Below the pieces are notes generated by a model, which was given only the letters and a program-made list of their open reading frames with translations, was not told the DNA's origin and did not search any database. This document shows, piece by piece, positions 62,855 through 64,000 of a stretch of 64,000 nt of DNA; position 1 is the first letter of the stretch; each line of letters begins with the position of its first letter. The position numbers and the translations under genes are program-made. Source of the DNA: Mycteria americana. Its lineage: Eukaryota; Chordata; Aves; Ciconiiformes; Ciconiidae. Location: contig NC_134369.1 of NCBI RefSeq assembly GCF_035582795.1, positions 61,814,001-61,878,000 of the forward strand, read 5' to 3'.

Positions 62855-64000
62855 CCTGGAGCGGGCCTGAGCAAAGGGCTCGGCTCATCCCGGAGTGGGA
62901 CCCCAGTGCTGGGGTGAGAGCACGTCCCGTGTTGCTGCTAACCCACCCGGTGTGAGGCTCGCTGGTCGGTGCAGAGACAGGAAAGAACGTGGCAGTCAAT
63001 GAATGTCACCGAAAAGCGGGGGGGAAAGCCCAAAGTAACACTCAGCACTTCTGAAATGGCAAAGAAAAATGCGTGGGTGAGGGGATGGATGACACGCACA
63101 AGTACACGTTCCTGCTGCCAGTAAGGAGCCTGCTCTGGACACATCTTTCTCTTCCCTGGAGATGTCATGGACAATTGCTCTGTGCTTTGAGCACTGTCTA
63201 GTGTGGCTGGCGGGAGGTGACAGTGCCTGTCACGAGTTGTCCGTTCTCTTGTCTGGGGTGGGGGGGAGGTGGGTGCAGGGGGCACTTTGTTTTCATAGGG
63301 TCTGGGGGATTGTATTTTACTCAATATATTGAATATAAAAGAGAGGGTCAGCTTCCTTCTCTGGTCCGGGTGGGTAAGATTTCTTATAACATCACACTAT
63401 CCAGTTTTGAGAACGTGTCTGATGCAGTGTGGCTTCTGCTGGGGGCCCAGAAAGCTGTGAAAACTGAGTTTCATTGTGGTTTTTTCTTTTTTCTTTTTAA
63501 GGGCATGGAGGTTAGCTGATTTGTTACACGCGATCAGGCCCAACAAAACCTGCTGGAATGGGCCCAGAGTGGGATGGAGGCAGGGGATGCTCCAGCCAGG
63601 TGACCAGCCCAGCTGTGGGGTGGAGGACTGGGGGTGCACAGGGCTGGCTGGGTGGAGAGGTGAGGGTGATGGGGTGCCTTCATCGAAGAAAAGCTCTGGG
63701 CTTTGCCAACAGCGAGGGCAGACTTGGTAAGAGGCTGTGGCAGCTGGCCAGCAGCTGTGTGGTGTGGCTATAAAGTACATACACCTTCAAACATGGTTTG
63801 CTGGCTGCAAGCTGATCACTCCCATGCCCCTTCCTCTGCAGAGGGTTGTCTTCTTCCAGGGCTGGACACTGTCCCAAATGCTTCATGTCCCAACTGCTAT
63901 GGTGGCTGAGCAACACATCCCTTGCCCAGAGCAAAAAAGTGAGAAGGAAGATGACCCGAGGGAGTCTTGATCTGCTCCAAATGTGGTTTGGGGGTTTAAG

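Larger units (their letters stand above)
57807..64000. other. Intergenic DNA to the right edge
   Basis: No gene is supported. It contains an AT-rich, possibly conserved block at about 58780-59170, a 17-bp tandem duplication at 62821-62854 and a CTCF-like motif at 62731-62743. The open frame of 215 codons at 59553-60200 (-) overlaps another of 157 codons in a different frame, has no recognisable domain, and is judged chance. Confidence 0.7.

Noticed and set aside
1..64000. CRISPR arrays, bacterial operons, rRNA, tRNA
   Set aside because: No spaced direct repeats, ribosome-binding-site/ORF clusters or cloverleaf genes were seen. The exon-intron structure and repeats are vertebrate.

Overview
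The window is vertebrate nuclear DNA, most probably from a bird. The evidence is a chicken-repeat-1 (CR1) 3' tail at about 4350-4527, a complete solo LTR of a type I recognise as common in neoavian genomes at 57211-57801, and the neighbouring pair TECPR2 / ANKRD9. This pair lies next to RCOR1 and TRAF3 on human 14q32 and, as I recall, on chicken chromosome 5. There are no prokaryotic-style genes, operons, CRISPR arrays or RNA genes that I can support. Nearly all the short open frames are chance frames in non-coding DNA.

Layout. (1) 1-17.8 kb, AT-rich: the 3' end of TECPR2 on the + strand. Four coding exons (561-709, 13784-13925, 15153-15302, 15569-15726) join in consistent phase to give the last 198 residues. 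These are four tectonin beta-propeller blades followed by the C-terminal LC3-binding tail ending in WEVI. The last intron uses a GC-AG splice pair. The 3' UTR runs to tandem AATAAA signals near 17.8 kb. (2) 17.8-33.9 kb: the interval between convergent TECPR2 and ANKRD9, with simple repeats, one probable old retroposon relic and a cluster of unexplained exon-like open segments at 29.4-33.2 kb. (3) 33.9-36.2 kb: ANKRD9 on the - strand in a CpG island. It has a single coding exon (292 residues), a predicted non-coding first exon, a short GC-rich intron holding a tetranucleotide repeat, a TATA-like box with two CCAAT boxes, and an out-of-frame upstream ORF overlapping the start. (4) 36.2-64 kb, GC-richer: intergenic DNA upstream of ANKRD9, with scattered AT-rich islands that could be conserved regulatory elements, the solo LTR with a perfect 5-bp target duplication, and a CTCF-like motif near 62.7 kb.

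The two genes do different jobs. TECPR2 acts in autophagy and ER-export/endolysosomal trafficking. ANKRD9 is an ankyrin-SOCS-box-type substrate adaptor linked to IMPDH2 turnover. Nothing in the sequence links their functions; they are simply tail-to-tail neighbours.
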